Below are positions 51,135 to 60,516 of a DNA stretch of 64,000 nucleotides, piece after piece (the stretch's first letter is position 1; the number at the start of each line of letters is the position of its first letter). The notes beneath the pieces are model-generated. The model was not told the DNA's origin. It saw only the letters and a program-made list of their open reading frames with translations, and ran no database searches. The stretch spans positions 186,001 to 250,000 of the forward strand of contig NZ_RCCV01000001.1 of assembly GCF_003664255.1 (NCBI RefSeq), written 5' to 3'. The translations under genes and the position numbers were made by a program. Origin of the DNA: Micromonospora sp. M71_S20. Its GTDB lineage: Bacteria; Actinomycetota; Actinomycetes; Mycobacteriales; Micromonosporaceae.

Positions 51135-51761
51135 TCAGCCGACGCCGCGCAGCACGGCGGCGCCCACCGCGGCCTCGGTGTGCGCCACGAGTTCCCGCAG
51201 CGGCGGGGGCAGCGCCGGGATGAGCACGCCCAGCCGGTGGTGCGCCCGGGGGCCGGCGCTCCACAGCACCTCGCGGCTCAGCCCGGCGGCGACGACCAGG
51301 CCCAGCAGCGTCCCGTCGGGCACGCTCGGCGGTTCCGGCCGGTCGAGCAGGGCGCGCAGCCGGGTGGCCGGCCAGGCCACCGCGTTGAGGTCGATCGGCA
51401 GGTAGCTGACGGTGGTGCGGAGCAGCCGCCGGCTCTCCTGCCGGCGCAGCACTCCCGCTCTGACCAGCCGCTCCCCCACCGAGGTGGTGGCGGTCTGCGC
51501 CAGGAAGCTCAGCCAGGTACGCACCGGGTGCTGCTGCGTCTCGCCGACCAACTGGTCCAGCACGGTGTGCGCCAGCGCGTCCGCCGGCGGGCGTCGGTCG
51601 ACCACCGTGACGAGCCCGGCGGAGACGGTGACGTGTCCACGCAGGACCAGTTCACCGAGCAGCCCTCCGGCAAGGCCCAGGCCGGTCGCCGTCGGGTGCA
51701 GCTTCGGCTTGCCCCGACTGTCGTTGTGGGTGATCAGGAAGAACTCGTCGGCGATGAGCAA
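51135..51761 (-). CDS. GPP34/GOLPH3-family protein with TTG start
   Basis: 208 residues. MLIADEFFLITHNDSRGKPKLHPTATGLGLAGGLLGELVLRGHV is the conserved N-terminus of bacterial GPP34 proteins, relatives of the Golgi phosphoinositide-binding protein GOLPH3/Vps74. In bacteria they appear in many copies in actinobacteria and their role is unknown. I chose TTG 51761 because GGGAGGACCGG sits before it and it gives the family's usual start; no ATG or GTG fits as well. Confidence 0.85.
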   Translation of the reverse strand: MLIADEFFLITHNDSRGKPKLHPTATGLGLAGGLLGELVLRGHVTVSAGLVTVVDRRPPADALAHTVLDQLVGETQQHPVRTWLSFLAQTATTSVGERLVRAGVLRRQESRRLLRTTVSYLPIDLNAVAWPATRLRALLDRPEPPSVPDGTLLGLVVAAGLSREVLWSAGPRAHHRLGVLIPALPPPLRELVAHTEAAVGAAVLRGVG

Positions 51762-51902
51762 CCGGTCCTCCCACGCGGGTTGTCCACAGTGATCGCAACC
51801 GGGCAAGGATGCACCGGCCGTGACTGCAACGCAACTCCCGTTTATGGAAGTTGCACTCCGTACTTGCGCGACCTGCGGATCTTGCCGTGACAGACTCGGA
51901 GG

Positions 51903-52745
51903 GTGACCGCGAGCCCCACCGTCCGCCGGCGCCGCATCGCCCGGGAACTCCGCCAGTTGCGCGAGCGCGCGGGCATGACCCTGGATGTCGCCGCCCGGCA
52001 ACTGGACATGTCCAAGAGCAACCTGTCCCGCATCGAGAACGCCCAGATCGGCATCAAGCCGCGCGACGTCCGCGCCGCGCTGGCGCTGTACGAGGTGACC
52101 GGGGCGGACGCCGAAGCGCTGATCGAGATCGCCCGCGGGGCGCAGCAGCGCGGCTGGTGGCAGAAGTACAGCGACGTCCTGCCGGAGTGGTTCGAGTTCT
52201 ACGTCGGACTGGAGGCGGAGGCGGCCAGCCTGCGCACGTACGAGGCCGAGGCGGTGCCCGGGCTGTTGCAGACCGAGGCGTACGCGCGGGAGGTCTTCCG
52301 GCGCACCGCGGGCGAGGACGGCATCGAGCGCAAGGTCGCCGCGCGGCTGCACCGGCAGAACGTGCTGCACCGCGACAATCCGGTCGAGTTGTCCGTGGTG
52401 CTCAACGAGGCGGTGCTCTGCCGCCCGGTCGGCGGCAACGCCGTGATGGCCGATCAGATGGCCCATCTCGCGAAGGTCTCTCAACTACCGAACGTGACTC
52501 TCCAGGTACTTCCGTTCTCGGCCGGCGGGCACCCGGCGATGAACGCCCCGTACGTCGTGCTGACGTTCGCCGAGGCCGCCGACGCGGCCGTGGTTTACCT
52601 GGAAAACCTCACGATGGGGCTGGCTCTGGAGGAGGTCGGCCAGGTGCGCGGGTATAGCCTTGTGCACGAGGAGATGTGCCGGATGGCACTCGGTCCGGAG
52701 GCGTCCCTGACCCGCCTGACGGAAGCTTCTCGTCACTTTGCGTGA
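51903..52745 (+). CDS. XRE regulator with DUF5753 domain
   Basis: 280 residues. Helix-turn-helix RRIARELRQLRERAGMTLDVAARQLDMSKSNLSRIENAQIG, then the DUF5753 domain with YEAEAVPGLLQTEAYAREVFRR, RQNVLHRDNPVELSVVLNEAVLCRPVGG and YVVLTFAEAADAAVVYLENLT. Such proteins are paired with DUF397 genes in actinobacteria and include developmental regulators (WhiJ-like) and suspected toxin-antitoxin units. CAGACT ends 6 nt before the GTG, so it may be leaderless. GCAAC repeats lie upstream. Confidence 0.9.
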   Translation: MTASPTVRRRRIARELRQLRERAGMTLDVAARQLDMSKSNLSRIENAQIGIKPRDVRAALALYEVTGADAEALIEIARGAQQRGWWQKYSDVLPEWFEFYVGLEAEAASLRTYEAEAVPGLLQTEAYAREVFRRTAGEDGIERKVAARLHRQNVLHRDNPVELSVVLNEAVLCRPVGGNAVMADQMAHLAKVSQLPNVTLQVLPFSAGGHPAMNAPYVVLTFAEAADAAVVYLENLTMGLALEEVGQVRGYSLVHEEMCRMALGPEASLTRLTEASRHFA

Positions 52746-52784
52746 CCGCTGACGCGGCGCGCCGGCACAGACGGGGGTACCGCG

Positions 52785-52985
52785 ATGACCGCGTTCGACC
52801 TGACCCGGGCCCAGTGGCGCACAAGCAGCCGCAGCGTGGGCAACGGCAACTGCGTGGAGGTCGCCACCGCCGGGGACCGGGTCGCCGTCCGGGACAGCAA
52901 GGACCGGCCCGGCCCCGTGCTGGCCTTCCCGGCGTCGGCCTGGCGCGCCTTCGTCACCGGCGTCGACGGGGTACGCCCCGACTGA
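52785..52985 (+). CDS. DUF397-family protein
   Basis: 66 residues. WRTSSRSVGNGNCVEVATAGDRVAVRDSKDRPGPVLAFPASAWRAFV is a textbook DUF397 domain (SxxNGxCVEVA and RDSKxPxGPxLxF). It sits 40 nt after the XRE-DUF5753 gene and is probably co-expressed; in known cases the two products bind each other. GGGGGTACCGCG precedes the ATG. Confidence 0.93.
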   Translation: MTAFDLTRAQWRTSSRSVGNGNCVEVATAGDRVAVRDSKDRPGPVLAFPASAWRAFVTGVDGVRPD

Positions 52986-53015
52986 GCCGCTCCCCGGGCG
53001 GTGCGAGACTGGGCC

Positions 53016-55676
53016 GTGCTCTCGGACGTGCCCCTCGACCTGCCCGTGCGGCCGGTGCTGCCAGAACTGGTCGCGGCGCTGCGCGGCGCCGGCGCCGGGG
53101 TGCTGGTCGCCCCGCCCGGGACCGGCAAGACCACCCTCGCCCCGCTGGCCGTGGCCGACGAGGTCTCCGGTCGCGTGCTGGTCGCCCAGCCGCGCCGGGT
53201 GGCGGCCCGCGCGGCGGCACGCCGGATGGCCGCGCTGCTCGGCGAGCCGCTCGGCGAGCGGATCGGGTACGCCGTGCGCGGCGAGCGCCGCAGCGGACCG
53301 CGGACCCGCGTCGAGGTGGTCACCACCGGGCTGCTGGTGCGGCGGCTGCACCGCGATCCCGAGCTGGCCGGCACCGGCGCCGTGCTGCTCGACGAGTGCC
53401 ACGAGCGGCAGCTCGACGCCGATCTGGCGCTCGCGTTCGCGGTGGAGGCCCGGGCCGCGCTGCGCCCCGACCTGTGGCTGCTGGCGATGTCGGCCACCCC
53501 GGAGGCGGACCGCTTCGCCGCGCTGCTCGGCGGCGGGGGCGCTCCCGCGCCGATCGTCCGGGCGTCCTCGGCCCTGCACCCGGTGACCCGGATCTGGGCG
53601 CCGCCGCCCCGGCCGGTGGCCGCGCCGGGGGCCGGCCGGGTCGACCGGGGCCTGCTCGACCACGTCGCGGCGACGGTGCGCCGGGCGCTGCGCGAGTGCG
53701 ACGGGGACGTGCTGGTCTTCCTGCCCGGGGCCGGCGAGATCGGTGCCGTCGCGGGCCGGCTGGCCGACCTGCGCGACGCGGTCGCCGTCCTGCCGCTGCA
53801 CGGCCGGCAGCGCGGCGCCGACCAGGACGCGGCGCTGCGCCCGGCCGACCGGCGGCGGGTGGTGCTGGCGACGGCGGTCGCGGAGAGCAGCCTGACCGTG
53901 CCGGGCGTCCGGGTGGTGGTGGACGCCGGGCTGTCCCGGGTCGCCCGGATGGACCTGGCCCGGGGCCTGGGCGCCCTGGTCACCGTCGGCGTGTCCCGGG
54001 CGGCGGCCACCCAGCGGGCCGGCCGCGCGGGCCGGGAGGCGCCCGGGCACGTCTACCGCTGCTGGTCGGCGGCCACCCATGAGCGGCTTGCCGCACAGCC
54101 GGAGCCGGAGATCGCCACCGCCGACCTGACCGGCTTCGCCCTGGAGCTGGCCGCATGGGGGTCGCCGGACGGCGCCGGTCTGGCCCTGCCCGACCCGCCC
54201 CCGGCGGCGTCGATGGCGGTGGCCCGCGACACCCTCACGACCCTCGGCGCGCTCGACGCGGACGGCCGGATCACCGACCGGGGCCGGGCGATCGCCGCGG
54301 TCGGGGCGCATCCCCGGCTGGCCCGGGCGCTGCTCGACGGGGCCGGCCGGGTGGGAGTGGACCGGGCGGCGGAGGTCGTGGCGGTGCTCGCCGAGGACTC
54401 CGCCGCCGGGCCGGGCGACGACCTGACCGCCGCCTGGCGCCGGCTGCGCGCGGGCACGGACCCGGGTGCCACCGCCCGCTGGCGCGCGGAGGTACGCAGA
54501 CTGCGCGCCGCCCTGCCCGACGCTCCCGCGCAGCGGCCCGACCGGGCCCGCCCGCCCCACGGCTCCGGCGCGGCGACGGCGGGCGGCACCGGCCGGACGC
54601 GGCCGACCCGGCACCCGGCCGATGAGCCGCCCGCCGTGCACCCGCTCGGGCACGGACCCCTGGCCCCGCCCGGGGACGCGGACCGGGGCCGGCTGACCGA
54701 CGACCTGGCCGCCGGGCTGCTGGTCGGGCTCGCCCACCCGGAGCGGCTGGCCCGGGTGCGGCGGCCGGGCGGCTCGGCGTACCTGATGAGCGGCGGGACC
54801 GCGGCGGAGCTGGCGCCCGGGTCGGGGCTGGCCGGCGCCGACTGGCTGGCGGTCGCGGTGGCGGACCGCTCCCCCGGCGCGCCGACCGCCCGGGTGCGGC
54901 TGGCCACCCCGCTCGACGAGGCGACCGCCCGGGAGGCGGGCGGGCCGCTGCTGCGCACCGAGCGGGAGGTCGGCTGGGCCGGCGAGGAGGTGGTGGCCCG
55001 GGAGGTGCTGCGGCTGGGCGCGATCGAGCTGATCGAGCGACCGCTCGCCCGGCCGGACCCGGCGGAGGTGGTGCAGGCCCTGCTGACCGGCCTGCGTCGT
55101 ACCGGCCTCGGCCTGCTGACCTGGACCCCGGCGGCGCGGGCGTTGCGCGAGCGGCTGGCGTTCTGCCGGCAGTCGCTCGGCGGCGACTGGCCCGACGTGG
55201 GCGACGAGGCGTTGCTCGCCGACGCACCCGCCTGGCTGGGCCCGGAGCTGGCCCGCGCCCGCCGCCGCGCCGACCTGGCCCGGATCGACGTGGCCGGGGC
55301 GCTGCGCCGGCTGCTGCCGTGGGCGCTGGCGGCCCGGCTGGACGAGGTGGCACCGGAGCGGATCGCGGTGCCGAGCGGATCGCGGATCCGGGTCGACTAC
55401 GCCGACCCGGCGGCGCCGGTGCTCGCGGTGAAGCTCCAGGAGACCTTCGGCTGGCGGGACGCGCCGCGCATCGCCGACGGCCGGGTGCCGGTGCTGCTGC
55501 ACCTGCTCTCGCCGGCCGGGCGGCCGGTGGCGGTCACCGCCGACCTGGCCTCCTTCTGGCGCACCGGCTATCCGCAGGTACGGGGGGAGCTGCGCGGGCG
55601 CTACCCGCGCCACCCGTGGCCAGAGGACCCGACCACGGCCCCGCCCACCCGGCACGCCACCCCGCGCCGCCGCTGA
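53016..55676 (+). CDS. hrpB: ATP-dependent RNA helicase HrpB
   Basis: About 886 residues. DEAH/RHA-type motor: Walker A APPGTGKTTLAP, QPRRVAARAAARRMA, DECHERQ (DExH), MSATPE, and QRAGRAGREAPGHVYRCWS as motif VI. Behind it are the helicase-associated domain and HrpB_C (QETFGWRDAPRIADGRVPVLLHLLSPAGRPVAVTADLASFWR). An insertion of low complexity (PPHGSGAATAGG...) lies in the middle. HrpB is not essential in most bacteria; its RNA target is unknown. I prefer GTG 53016, since GAGACT ends 6 nt before it; GTG 53001 is an alternative. Confidence 0.92.
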   Translation: MLSDVPLDLPVRPVLPELVAALRGAGAGVLVAPPGTGKTTLAPLAVADEVSGRVLVAQPRRVAARAAARRMAALLGEPLGERIGYAVRGERRSGPRTRVEVVTTGLLVRRLHRDPELAGTGAVLLDECHERQLDADLALAFAVEARAALRPDLWLLAMSATPEADRFAALLGGGGAPAPIVRASSALHPVTRIWAPPPRPVAAPGAGRVDRGLLDHVAATVRRALRECDGDVLVFLPGAGEIGAVAGRLADLRDAVAVLPLHGRQRGADQDAALRPADRRRVVLATAVAESSLTVPGVRVVVDAGLSRVARMDLARGLGALVTVGVSRAAATQRAGRAGREAPGHVYRCWSAATHERLAAQPEPEIATADLTGFALELAAWGSPDGAGLALPDPPPAASMAVARDTLTTLGALDADGRITDRGRAIAAVGAHPRLARALLDGAGRVGVDRAAEVVAVLAEDSAAGPGDDLTAAWRRLRAGTDPGATARWRAEVRRLRAALPDAPAQRPDRARPPHGSGAATAGGTGRTRPTRHPADEPPAVHPLGHGPLAPPGDADRGRLTDDLAAGLLVGLAHPERLARVRRPGGSAYLMSGGTAAELAPGSGLAGADWLAVAVADRSPGAPTARVRLATPLDEATAREAGGPLLRTEREVGWAGEEVVAREVLRLGAIELIERPLARPDPAEVVQALLTGLRRTGLGLLTWTPAARALRERLAFCRQSLGGDWPDVGDEALLADAPAWLGPELARARRRADLARIDVAGALRRLLPWALAARLDEVAPERIAVPSGSRIRVDYADPAAPVLAVKLQETFGWRDAPRIADGRVPVLLHLLSPAGRPVAVTADLASFWRTGYPQVRGELRGRYPRHPWPEDPTTAPPTRHATPRRR

Positions 55677-55762
55677 GGGGGCTCATGTCGTCGTCTCCCT
55701 GCGGTCGGCGACGCCACGAGGCTCCAGGGCGCTGAACCGGCTGGTTCGCGCGCGACGCTCGC

Positions 55763-56488
55763 TCACTCCTCCACGACGTCGGCGACGACCACCGTGACGT
55801 TGTCCGGCCCGCCGGCGCGCAGCGCCAGGTCGATCAGCCGCCGGGCGCAGTCCGCGCGGTCCGGGTGCTCGGCGAGCACCTCGGCGAGGGTGTCCGGGCG
55901 CACGACGTTGGACAGCCCGTCGCTGCACAGCAGCCAGCGGTCCCCGACCCAGGGCACCATCGTCGCGTACGCCGGGGAGACCTCCTCGCCCTGCAACGCC
56001 TGGGTGACCACGGCCCGGCGGGGGTGGCTGCTGGCCTGGTCGGCGGTGATCACCCCCTGGTCGACGAGCATCTGCACGAACGTGTCGTCCCGGGTGATCT
56101 GCTTGAGCACGCCTTCGCGGAACAGGTAGGCGCGGGAGTCGCCGACGTGGGCGAGGGCCAGGCAGCTGCCCGTCCGGGCGAAGAGCAGGGCGGTCAGCGT
56201 GGTGCCCATGCCCTGCCGCTCCGGATCCTCGGCCACCGCCTGGTGGATCCGCTCGGTGGCGAGCTGGATGCCGCTCTGCAGTGCGGCCACCAACGCGTGC
56301 TCCGGGGTCTCCACGTCGAGCGGTGCGACCGCCTCGATGGCGATCGCGCTGGCCAGGTCGCCGGCCGCCATCCCGCCCATGCCGTCGGCGACGGCGACGA
56401 GCCAGGTGCCGGCGTGCAGGGCGTCCTGGTTTCCGCTGCGGATCAGCCCACGGTCGCTCGTTCCCACGGAACGCAGCTTCAGGGTCAT
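55763..56488 (-). CDS. PP2C-family Ser/Thr protein phosphatase
   Basis: 241 residues. DRGLIRSGNQDALHAGTWLVAVADGMGGMAAGDLAS (metal-binding Asp of DGMGG), GMGTTLTALLFA, LAHVGDSRAYLFREG, ITRDDTFVQMLVDQGVI, LLCSDGLSNVV and GGPDNVTVVVADV are the ordered PP2C motifs of PstP-like enzymes. It is soluble, lacking the membrane and extracellular parts of PstP. Acts against Ser/Thr kinases' targets or in partner switching; no kinase gene is nearby. Confidence 0.93.
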   Translation of the reverse strand: MTLKLRSVGTSDRGLIRSGNQDALHAGTWLVAVADGMGGMAAGDLASAIAIEAVAPLDVETPEHALVAALQSGIQLATERIHQAVAEDPERQGMGTTLTALLFARTGSCLALAHVGDSRAYLFREGVLKQITRDDTFVQMLVDQGVITADQASSHPRRAVVTQALQGEEVSPAYATMVPWVGDRWLLCSDGLSNVVRPDTLAEVLAEHPDRADCARRLIDLALRAGGPDNVTVVVADVVEE

Positions 56489-56614
56489 GGGTGGCAGCCT
56501 GCCAGGCGGAGGGCTCGGTTGTCTCTAGGAGATCGAGACCTCGGCGCGTCGCGCGGCGAATCTCACTGTCCCGCGGGTCCCGCCGGGCGGTTCCGAACCA
56601 TCCAGCCGGATCGA

Positions 56615-56644
56615 TTGACAGGGCGCCGGAGGCACTGGAACCAT
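56615..56644 (+). promoter_or_regulatory. Promoter of the GH9 cellulase gene
   Basis: A perfect TTGACA (56615-56620), 18-bp spacer and AACCAT (56639-56644) as a poor -10. The perfect CelR/CebR box begins 10 nt later, as in the GH6 gene. Confidence 0.45.
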
Positions 56645-56654
56645 CGACACGAAC

Positions 56655-56668
56655 TGGGAGCGCTCCCA
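56655..56668. promoter_or_regulatory. Perfect CelR/CebR operator
   Basis: TGGGAGCGCTCCCA, identical to the 14-bp site described for Thermobifida CelR and Streptomyces CebR. It lies 50 bp before the GH9 start. Cellobiose release of the repressor would turn the gene on. Confidence 0.9.
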
Positions 56669-56717
56669 GGTCGCCCCCGCCGCCCCCGTCCCCCGCAGTC
56701 GTCCGGAAGGAACACCC

Positions 56718-59330
56718 GTGACGCCATCCCGACGTCGCCTCGCGCTGCTCGCGACCGCGACCACCATCGCCCTGACCGGAGCCACCGCCGGCACGGCCCA
56801 CGCCGAACCGCCCCCCGACGCCCCCGAACAGATCGACAACGGCGACTTCAGCGCCGGCGTGTCCCCCTGGTTCTCCTACGGCACCGGCCCGCTCGGGGTC
56901 ACCGACGGCCGGCTCTGCACCACCGTGCCCGGCGGCCTGGCCAACCCGTGGGACGCCGGCATCGGCCAGGACGGCGTGCCGCTGGTCGCCGGGGCCGAGT
57001 ACACGCTCGGCTTCGACGTCTCCGCCACCCCCGGCACCGCCGTCAAGGCGGTCCTGCAACTGGGCACCGCCCCCTACACCACGTACGCCAGCGTCGACGC
57101 CACCGCCAGCGGCACCGCCCAGCGGTTCGAGAAGACGTTCACGGTTCCCGAGGCGAACCCGGCCGCCCAACTGATCTTCCAGGTCGGCGGCGGCGCGGCC
57201 GAGCAGACCGTCTGCCTGGACGACGTCTCGCTGCGCGGCGGCGACCCGCCGGAGCCGTACGTGCCCGACACCGGGCCGCGGGTGCGGGTCAACCAGGTCG
57301 GCTACCTGCCCGGCGGGCCGAAGAACGCCACCGTGGTCACGTCGGCGACCGAGGCCCTGCCCTGGCAGCTCCGCTCCGCCGCCGGCGCCGTCCTGGCCAG
57401 CGGCAGCACCACCCCGCGCGGCGTGGACGCCGCCTCCGGGCAGAACGTGCAGACGCTCGACTTCTCGTCGTACCGGACCCCGGGGGCGGGGCTGACCCTG
57501 GTCGTCGACGGAGAGACCAGCCACCCCTTCGACATCTCGGGCACCCTCTACGACCGGCTGCGCGCCGACTCCCTCCAGTTCTTCTACGCCCAGCGCAGCG
57601 GCATCGCCATCGACGGCGACCTGATCGGCGCCGAGTACGCCCGCCCGGCCGGGCACCTCGGCGTGGCGCCCAACAAGGGCGACACCTCCGTGCCCTGCCA
57701 GCCGGGCGTCTGCGACTACTCGCTGGACGTGCGCGGCGGCTGGTACGACGCCGGCGACCACGGCAAGTACGTGGTCAACGGCGGCATCGCCACCTACCAG
57801 CTGCTGAACACCTTCGAGCGGACCCGCACGGCCGCCACCGCCGGGCACGGCGCGGCACTCGGCGACAGCACGCTGCGGGTGCCCGAGCGCGGCAACGGCG
57901 TACCGGACGTGCTCGACGAGGCCCGCTGGGAGCTGGAGTTCCTGCTGCGCATGCAGGTGCCGGCCGGCAAGCCGCTCGCCGGGATGGCCCACCACAAGAT
58001 CCACGACCGGAACTGGACCGGGCTGCCGCTCGCCCCGCACGACGACCCGGAGCAGCGCGAGCTGCACCCGCCGTCCACCGCCGCCACGCTCAACCTGGCC
58101 GCCGTCGCCGCCCAGTGCGCGCGGCTCTTCGCCCCCTACGACGCGGCCTTCGCGAAGCGCTGCGGCACGGCGGCGAAGACGGCCTACGCCGCCGCCAAGG
58201 CCAACCCGACGCGGTACGCCAGCCCGACCGACAGCACCGGCGGCGGCGCGTACGACGACACGAACGTCACCGACGAGTTCTACTGGGCCGCCGTCGAGCT
58301 CTACCTGAGCACCGGGGAGCAGCCGTACCTGGCGGACCTGACCGCGTCGCCGCACCACACCGGGAACGTGTTCGACCCGCGCGGCTTCGGCTGGCAGGGC
58401 GTCGCCGCGCTGGGCCGGCTCGACCTGGCCACCGTGCCGAACGGGTTGCCGGCCGCCGACCTGGCCCGCGTCCGCGCCTCGGTGACCGCCGACGCCGACG
58501 CCCACCTCGCCGAGGCGGGCCGGCAGGCGTACGGGCTGCCCATGCCCGGGGACGCGGGCAGCTACTTCTGGGGCGGCAACAGCAACGTCATCAACAACGC
58601 GATCGTGCTGGCCACCGCCTTCGACCTCACCCGGGACGCGAAGTACCGCGACGGCGCGGTGCAGGCGATGGACTACGTCCTCGGCCGCAACGCCCTGAAC
58701 ATCTCGTACGTGACCGGGTGGGGCGAGCACGCGGCGGAGAACCAGCACAGCCGGATCTTCGGCCACCAGCTCGACCCGGACCTGCCGAAGCCGCCCGCCG
58801 GCTCCCTGGCCGGTGGCCCGAACGCCGCCCTCCAGGACCCGTTCGCCGCCAAGCTGCTCGCCGGCTGCAAGCCGATGTTCTGCTACGTCGACGACATCAA
58901 CTCGTACGCGACCAACGAGGTCGCCATCAACTGGAACTCGGCGCTGGCCTGGATCGCCTCGTTCCTGGCCGACCAGGGTGACTCCGCGGCGGTGCCGGCG
59001 CCGACCTGCGCGGCCACGTACACCAACCACGGCGCCTGGCAGGGCGGCACCGGATTCACCGCCCAGGTGACCATCCGCAACACCGGCACCAGCACCGTCG
59101 ACGGGTGGACGGCCCGCTTCGCCTTCACCGGCGACCAGAAGGTACGCGAGGCGTGGCTGGCCAGGGCGACCCAGGCGGGGGCCACGGTCACCGCGAAGAA
59201 CGAGTCGTACAACGCCAGGATCGCCCCGGGCGGCACCGTCACCTTCGGCTTCAACGCGGTGACCGGCGGCGGCGCCAACCCGGCACCCGGCCTGATCACC
59301 GTCAACGGCGCGGCCTGCACGCTCTCCTGA
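56718..59330 (+). CDS. Secreted multidomain GH9 cellulase with CBM4/9-like and CBM2 modules
   Basis: 870 residues. Signal peptide about 1-29 ([25 protein letters not shown]). A CBM4_9-like module about 37-180 ([17 protein letters not shown]), an Ig-like CelD_N domain about 187-275 ([19 protein letters not shown]), the GH9 (alpha/alpha)6 barrel about 280-760 with [16 protein letters not shown] carrying the catalytic base Asp, and CBM2 about 770-870 ([25 protein letters not shown]). The GH9 signature [13 protein letters not shown] lies at the end of the barrel. It cleaves crystalline or amorphous cellulose. GTG 56718 follows GGAAGGAACACCC. Confidence 0.94.
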   Translation: MTPSRRRLALLATATTIALTGATAGTAHAEPPPDAPEQIDNGDFSAGVSPWFSYGTGPLGVTDGRLCTTVPGGLANPWDAGIGQDGVPLVAGAEYTLGFDVSATPGTAVKAVLQLGTAPYTTYASVDATASGTAQRFEKTFTVPEANPAAQLIFQVGGGAAEQTVCLDDVSLRGGDPPEPYVPDTGPRVRVNQVGYLPGGPKNATVVTSATEALPWQLRSAAGAVLASGSTTPRGVDAASGQNVQTLDFSSYRTPGAGLTLVVDGETSHPFDISGTLYDRLRADSLQFFYAQRSGIAIDGDLIGAEYARPAGHLGVAPNKGDTSVPCQPGVCDYSLDVRGGWYDAGDHGKYVVNGGIATYQLLNTFERTRTAATAGHGAALGDSTLRVPERGNGVPDVLDEARWELEFLLRMQVPAGKPLAGMAHHKIHDRNWTGLPLAPHDDPEQRELHPPSTAATLNLAAVAAQCARLFAPYDAAFAKRCGTAAKTAYAAAKANPTRYASPTDSTGGGAYDDTNVTDEFYWAAVELYLSTGEQPYLADLTASPHHTGNVFDPRGFGWQGVAALGRLDLATVPNGLPAADLARVRASVTADADAHLAEAGRQAYGLPMPGDAGSYFWGGNSNVINNAIVLATAFDLTRDAKYRDGAVQAMDYVLGRNALNISYVTGWGEHAAENQHSRIFGHQLDPDLPKPPAGSLAGGPNAALQDPFAAKLLAGCKPMFCYVDDINSYATNEVAINWNSALAWIASFLADQGDSAAVPAPTCAATYTNHGAWQGGTGFTAQVTIRNTGTSTVDGWTARFAFTGDQKVREAWLARATQAGATVTAKNESYNARIAPGGTVTFGFNAVTGGGANPAPGLITVNGAACTLS

Positions 59331-59334
59331 CGAT

Positions 59335-59364
59335 CCGGTCCGGGCGGTCCGCCGCCCGGACCGG
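59335..59364. terminator. First of two hairpins after the GH9 gene
   Basis: CCGGTCCGGGCGG pairs with CCGCCCGGACCGG across 4 nt, 5 bases after the stop. Confidence 0.8.
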
Positions 59365-59379
59365 CGAACACCCTCGCGA

Positions 59380-59411
59380 GCCGGGGGAGGCGGGTCGCCG
59401 CCTCCCCCGGC
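59380..59411. terminator. Second hairpin after the GH9 gene
   Basis: GCCGGGGGAGGCGG pairs with CCGCCTCCCCCGGC across 4 nt. With the first hairpin it makes a tandem terminator before the next rightward gene. Confidence 0.75.
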
Positions 59412-59474
59412 GTCGCCGACGGAACGGCCCGGCCGTCGATTCTCGATGGACGGCGGCCCGGGGCGTAGGACAGG

Positions 59475-60398
59475 GTGGCCGGCATGGACGACGCGGAGCG
59501 GCGGGTCTGGTCGCGACTGCCCGACGGCACCCGGAGCGCCCTGGCCGGCCTGGCCCCGGCGGACCTGCGCACGCTGCTGCTGGCGGTGGCCCGGGACCGG
59601 GCGGCGGCGGTACGCCCCGCGGACCTGGTCCGCCGCTGGCGCACGGACCGCTTCACCCGGCCGGCGGCGGCCGACCCCCGCGCGCTGGCCGCCGTCGAGG
59701 CCCGCCTGTGGCGGCTGCTGCCCGCCGAGTTCGCCGGCGTCGACCTCTCCCCCGTCGCGCCGCTCGGCACCTGCTCGGCCGTCACGCCGATGAGCCAGAA
59801 CCGCATCGTCACCACCTTCCGCGCCACCGAGGTGCTCAGCGACCCCACCAACGCGCTCGCCATCGAGGCCGCGGTACGCCGCCGGGAACAGCCGGCCGAC
59901 GGCGCCGTGCACCTGGCCGCCTGCCACCGGGTGCTGCGGGCCCAGGGCTTCGGACCGGGCTGGTCGGCGCACTTCCGGCTCTTCACGCTGGTCTCCAGCG
60001 CCCGCGACGGCGGCTCGGGGCGCACCGAGGCACGGCTGCTCACCCTGCACCTGGCGTACTGGCGGACGGTGCTGGCCACCCTGCTGCCGCAGTCGGCGGC
60101 GGCCCGGGTGCGCCTGACCGTGCTCGACAGCCCTGTCGTCGGGGAACGCATCGAGGACACCGTCCGGCCGGCGCTGGGCCCGTCGGGCGTACCGCTGGTG
60201 GACGACCCGGAGCGCCGGCGCGGCCGGGGCTACTACGTCGGCGCGGCGCTGCGGATCACCGCCGGGCACGGCGCGGACGAGATCGCACTCGGCGACGGCG
60301 GCTTCACGGACTGGACCGCCCGGTTCACCAGCGACGCCAAGGAACGCTGCCTGACCTCCTGCCTGAACACGGAACGCCTGACCACCCTCACCCCCTGA
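59475..60398 (+). CDS. Unrecognised protein, 307 aa, with conserved-looking core
   Basis: I do not recognise this protein with confidence. The N-terminal 90 residues are helical and Arg/Ala-rich. The core APLGTCSAVTPMSQNRIVTTFRATEVLSDPTNALAIEAAVRRR has the feel of a conserved family and recalls class II aminoacyl-tRNA-synthetase motif 2 (fRxTEV), but this is only an impression. HLAACHRVLRAQGFGPGWSAHFRLFTLVSSARDGG and GYYVGAALRITAGHGADEIALGDGGFTDWTARFTSDAKERC follow, with several Cys/His. TAGGAC ends 3 nt before the GTG; ATG 59484 is an alternative start. Confidence 0.6.
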   Translation: MAGMDDAERRVWSRLPDGTRSALAGLAPADLRTLLLAVARDRAAAVRPADLVRRWRTDRFTRPAAADPRALAAVEARLWRLLPAEFAGVDLSPVAPLGTCSAVTPMSQNRIVTTFRATEVLSDPTNALAIEAAVRRREQPADGAVHLAACHRVLRAQGFGPGWSAHFRLFTLVSSARDGGSGRTEARLLTLHLAYWRTVLATLLPQSAAARVRLTVLDSPVVGERIEDTVRPALGPSGVPLVDDPERRRGRGYYVGAALRITAGHGADEIALGDGGFTDWTARFTSDAKERCLTSCLNTERLTTLTP

Positions 60399-60443
60399 CC
60401 CGCCTCCCGCACTCCCCTCCCGCCGCCCCCGCTCCCAGCGCGG

Positions 60444-60516
60444 TCGATCATGCAGTTGTGGTGGGCGGCCTGCCCTGGATCGCACCTCTCGCGGGGCACC
60501 GCAACTGCATGATCGA
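60444..60516. repeat. Inverted repeat with 20-bp arms (one mismatch)
   Basis: 60444-60463 and 60497-60516 are reverse complements with one mismatch; the outer 15 bases (TCGATCATGCAGTTG / CAACTGCATGATCGA) are perfect. The 33-bp spacer lacks notable features. It lies in the 211-base gap 60399-60609, which also holds the G-rich repeats and no gene. Confidence 0.85.

Noticed and set aside
52485..55655. Leftward 1056-codon frame opposite HrpB
   Set aside because: Fully antisense to a gene with all helicase motifs; the product is low complexity (Arg, Gln, Gly, Pro).
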